7,506 nucleotides of DNA from Massilia sp. UBA2604 (GTDB lineage Bacteria; Pseudomonadota; Gammaproteobacteria; Burkholderiales; Burkholderiaceae_D). Positions 6,069 to 7,506 of this stretch are shown one piece after another; positions within the stretch are counted from its first letter, which is position 1, and each line of letters opens with the position of its first letter. The notes beneath the pieces are model-generated. The model did not search any database. It had not been told where the DNA came from and saw only the letters and a list, made by a program, of their open reading frames with translations. Where the stretch lies: NCBI GenBank assembly GCA_002339265.1, contig DDKG01000006.1, forward strand, positions 1 to 7,506, written 5' to 3'. The translations under genes were made by a program, and so were the position numbers.

Positions 6069-6109
6069 CACCAAGCAACGGTGTTGTGACCATTGACTAA
6101 TTTGGTCAC
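6067..6109 (+). other. Two tandem small hairpins after the TetR gene
   Basis: AACACC (6067-6072) pairs with GGTGTT (6080-6085) over a seven-base loop, directly followed by GTGACC (6086-6091) pairing with GGTCAC (6104-6109) over twelve bases. The first arm overlaps the TAA stop codon. Neither stem is followed by a T run, so they are not convincing intrinsic terminators, but they may protect the 3' end or assist termination. Confidence 0.4.
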
Positions 6110-6150
6110 CAGATACAAAATGCGATCCTGTCTATTGCTCCTGGATCGCC

Positions 6151-6294
6151 ATGAACGCTTGCCTGTTCTGGATCGTCGGTATTGCCCTGATCGCCTCGTG
6201 GAATTTCAGCTATTCGACCACGAAAGCGGAAAATTGCAATCCTGTGGAAATGGCTTATTCGAGACCATTCAACTTCCCACGTAGGCAGGATTGA
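6151..6294 (+). CDS. Possible 47-residue single-span membrane peptide
   Basis: An ATG frame encodes MNACLFWIVGIALIASWNFS followed by a polar tail with 'ENCNPVE' and ending 'FPRRQD'. Residues 4-18 make a plausible transmembrane or signal-anchor helix. The ribosome site is weak (only CTGGAT six to eleven bases before the ATG). I know no family with this sequence. It may be a real small gene, a remnant of something larger, or chance within a decayed zone. It follows the TetR gene in the same direction by 82 bases. Confidence 0.25.
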   Translation: MNACLFWIVGIALIASWNFSYSTTKAENCNPVEMAYSRPFNFPRRQD

Positions 6295-6523
6295 ATTACG
6301 CATACTCACAGATCGGCACTGGAGACTACTGCATACTTGAGCACGGAGACTGTTGCTTGGGTTGACCTGCATGACGCCACTCAATCCGCAGCATCATGCG
6401 CGCCGCGTCCTAAGGCGACGAATCCTACATGGCGTGTCTGAGTAAACCGGCACCGCAACACATGCTCGCGCAGCGCTATCAAACGTTAGGCACCGAATTC
6501 GAGCACGACTAGCTTGACAGCTA
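6295..6523. other. Gene-free stretch left of the pyruvate-kinase remnant
   Basis: All frames here are interrupted or lack protein character, and I could not recognise the missing upstream part of the pyruvate kinase in it. The clear similarity starts abruptly at about 6524, so this stretch is either unrelated DNA joined by deletion or too decayed to read by eye. Confidence 0.4.
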
Positions 6524-6815
6524 GGTGACTTGGCAGCGGAATGCGGCTTCGAACGCCCGTCCGAACTGCAGGAAGAGATTTTGTGGATCTGCGAAGCGGC
6601 GCATGTGTCGGCGATCTGGCCACGCAGGTACTCGATACGCTGGCGCGCACGGGACGACCATCGCGCGCCGAGATCACCGACGCGGCGATGAGCGATCGTG
6701 CCGAATGTGTGATGCTCAATAAGGGTCGCATGTGCTCGAGGCGCTGAGGACGCTGGACGACATCCTGCGCCGGATGCAGGCACATCACAGCAAGAAGCAG
6801 CCGATGCTCAGGTAG
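6524..6815 (+). pseudogene. Pyruvate kinase C-terminal remnant with two frameshifts
   Basis: Three successive frames join into one pyruvate-kinase-like tail. Frame one (6524-6619) reads [20 protein letters not shown] then [12 protein letters not shown]. Frame two (about 6619-6726) reads [20 protein letters not shown] then [16 protein letters not shown]. Frame three (6729-6815) reads [20 protein letters not shown] then SKKQPMLR and TAG. These cover the substrate/cation part of the barrel: GDL, the 'WATQVL' strand, the '[13 protein letters not shown]' motif and the 'CVML' strand. Each junction is explained by loss of one base (tgg-[g]cc and ggt-c[c]g-cat). The order and the 'MLNKGPH..EAL..LDDIL' ending match the proteobacterial pyruvate-kinase variant that ends soon after the barrel. 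The first two thirds of the gene are absent, so this is a dead fragment. The frame after TAG reads LNLAHLLADD, hinting that the TAG may itself be a nonsense change. Confidence 0.85.
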
Positions 6816-7065
6816 CTCAATCTGGCACACCTCCTTGCGGATGATCTTCACTCGGCGCCGATCGAACTTCCCCCTCTTCACGCAGAGCGCAATAGTAGCG
6901 GGCAGCACCATTTGCGCATTGAGTAGATGACGTCAACGGAGGACCGCCCACGCGTCTTGCCATCATACCCACTTCAAATCATCTGCAGCGGCCTGCTAGG
7001 CCGTTCGTGACCCAAGAGACTGCCGCGCAACCTGTGTCCAATATAATTTGATGAAATTCGATTTA
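6816..7065. other. Gene-free stretch between pseudogene and tRNA terminator
   Basis: No supported coding frame. It contains a tRNA-Cys-like fragment near 6984-7004 (listed separately) and becomes AT-rich after 7040 toward the terminator of the tRNA operon. Confidence 0.45.
6984..7004 (+). repeat. Inverted partial copy of the tRNA-Cys anticodon arm
   Basis: TGCAGCGGCCTGC (6984-6996) is the exact reverse complement of 7151-7163 inside the tRNA-Cys gene. The match continues imperfectly, so that 19 of 21 bases agree across the end of the D arm and the anticodon arm. The copy can still fold (CGGC pairs with GCCG) around a loop whose anticodon position reads GCT instead of GCA. Neither the acceptor stem nor the T arm is present, so it is not a functional tRNA. 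Confidence 0.6.
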
Positions 7066-7098
7066 TTAAAAACAAAACGGGCCTCAAATGAGGCCCGT
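7066..7098 (-). terminator. Rho-independent terminator of the tRNA operon
   Basis: ACGGGCCTC (7077-7085) pairs perfectly with GAGGCCCGT (7090-7098) around a four-base loop. Read leftwards, the stem is followed by TTTTGTTTTTAAT, an ideal T-rich tail. It lies 12 bases beyond the CCA end of tRNA-Cys and so terminates the leftward tRNA transcript; it would not work rightwards. Confidence 0.92.
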
Positions 7099-7110
7099 CC
7101 GTTTAATATT

Positions 7111-7184
7111 TGGAGGCGAGGATCGGAGTCGAACCGACCTAGACGGCTTTGCAGGCCGCTGCATAACCGCTTTGCTACCTCGCC
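7111..7184 (-). tRNA. tRNA-Cys (GCA)
   Basis: The complement reads GGCGAGG at the 5' end and CCTCGCC-T-CCA at the 3' end, giving a seven-pair acceptor stem, U discriminator and encoded CCA; total length is 74 bases. The anticodon loop is CTGCAAA, so the anticodon is GCA. The T arm carries GGTTCGACTCC. It is the last gene of the leftward Gly-Gly-Gly-Cys cluster, 76 bases after the nearest tRNA-Gly and directly before the terminator. Confidence 0.97.
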
Positions 7185-7260
7185 AGAGGATATAGTGCGC
7201 TTGATCGATGCGAACGGTTATGAAGCGCATCAACAAGGGAAGAAAGGTCTTCCTGAATTC

Positions 7261-7336
7261 TGGAGCGGGAGAAGAGTCTCGAACTCTCGACCTCAACCTT
7301 GGCAAGGTTGCGCTCTACCAACTGAGCTACTCCCGC
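7261..7336 (-). tRNA. tRNA-Gly (GCC), copy nearest tRNA-Cys
   Basis: The complement reads GCGGGAG...CTCCCGC-T-CCA over 76 bases, with D arm AGCTCAGTTGGTAGAGC, anticodon loop TTGCCAA (GCC) and T arm GAGTTCGAGACTC. It is identical to the next copy. The 76-base spacer to tRNA-Cys includes GGAAGA-AAGG-TCTTCC, a small hairpin possibly relevant to processing. Confidence 0.97.
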
Positions 7337-7366
7337 TTAGGAGTGTTACTACCAATTTGCAAAACC

Positions 7367-7442
7367 TGGAGCGGGAGAAGAGTCTCGAACTCTCGACCTC
7401 AACCTTGGCAAGGTTGCGCTCTACCAACTGAGCTACTCCCGC
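7367..7442 (-). tRNA. tRNA-Gly (GCC), second identical copy
   Basis: All 76 bases are identical to the copy at 7261-7336, with anticodon GCC and encoded CCA. The spacer between the two copies is 30 bases and unrelated to the 50-base spacer on the other side, so the tandem repeat is confined to the tRNA itself. Confidence 0.97.
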
Positions 7443-7492
7443 ATGGAGTCTTACAATGTACTACTTACTACATGTCGCCCAGTTCAGAAAAC

Positions 7493-7506
7493 TGGAGCGG
7501 GAGAAG
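7493..7506 (-). tRNA. 3' end of a third tRNA-Gly, cut by the window edge
   Basis: TGGAGCGGGAGAAG matches the first 14 plus-strand bases of both complete tRNA-Gly genes, that is, CCA, discriminator, acceptor stem and the beginning of the T arm. The rest lies beyond the window. By analogy with the neighbours it should be tRNA-Gly (GCC). Confidence 0.88.

Noticed and set aside
5283..6074. 263-codon minus-strand frame
   Set aside because: It is antisense to the well-supported TetR gene; no motif of its own.
6067..6109. Intrinsic terminator for the TetR gene
   Set aside because: Two hairpins exist but neither is followed by a T tract, so I list them only as hairpins.
7048..7431. 127-codon plus-strand frame across the tRNA array
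   Set aside because: It reads through tRNA-Cys and tRNA-Gly antisense; the apparent repeated peptide is only the repeated tRNA sequence.
1..7506. CRISPR array, insertion sequence, rRNA, riboswitch or toxin-antitoxin pair
   Set aside because: No regularly spaced repeats, transposase or terminal inverted repeats, rRNA words, known riboswitch core or recognisable toxin/antitoxin domain were found; the only tandem repeats are the tRNA-Gly genes.

Overview
The window reads as chromosomal DNA of a GC-rich betaproteobacterium, most likely an Oxalobacteraceae member of the Massilia/Telluria/Duganella type. This is inferred from codon use, the style of the small conserved proteins and the Gly-Gly-Gly-Cys tRNA cluster; no taxonomic marker gene is present to prove it.

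Left part (1-3280): the 3' end of a small WD-rich, probably stress-associated protein runs rightwards. It converges on a leftward gene for a complete PAS-GGDEF-EAL cyclic-di-GMP protein in which both enzymatic motif sets and the inhibitory RxxD site are intact. After a 498-base gene-poor gap comes a rightward pair: a stand-alone CheY-like receiver that has lost its phosphoacceptor aspartate, and a 67-residue hypothetical protein two bases downstream.

Middle (3392-4950): two envelope genes diverge from a shared 179-base spacer. Leftward is a small secreted protein of the PliG-like (g-type lysozyme inhibitor) family. Rightward is a secreted L,D-transpeptidase with a TTG start, a clear sigma70 promoter and an apparent second, catalytically dead YkuD-like unit. 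Their pairing suggests a shared theme of peptidoglycan remodelling and protection.

Right part (4951-7506): a decayed accessory zone around one intact gene, a TetR-family regulator with no neighbouring target gene. Its left flank carries what looks like the C-terminal remnant of a YidE/AspT-type transporter. Its right flank carries a 47-codon possible membrane peptide and a pyruvate-kinase C-terminal pseudogene broken by two single-base deletions. The window ends in a leftward tRNA array (partial Gly, Gly, Gly, Cys) closed by a strong intrinsic terminator. Between pseudogene and terminator lies a short inverted near-copy of the tRNA-Cys anticodon arm, perhaps a scar of integration or rearrangement next to the tRNA genes. 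I see no complete mobile element, CRISPR array, rRNA or obvious new multi-gene system. The best leads are the phosphoacceptor-less receiver, the duplicated transpeptidase domain and the tRNA-Cys fragment.
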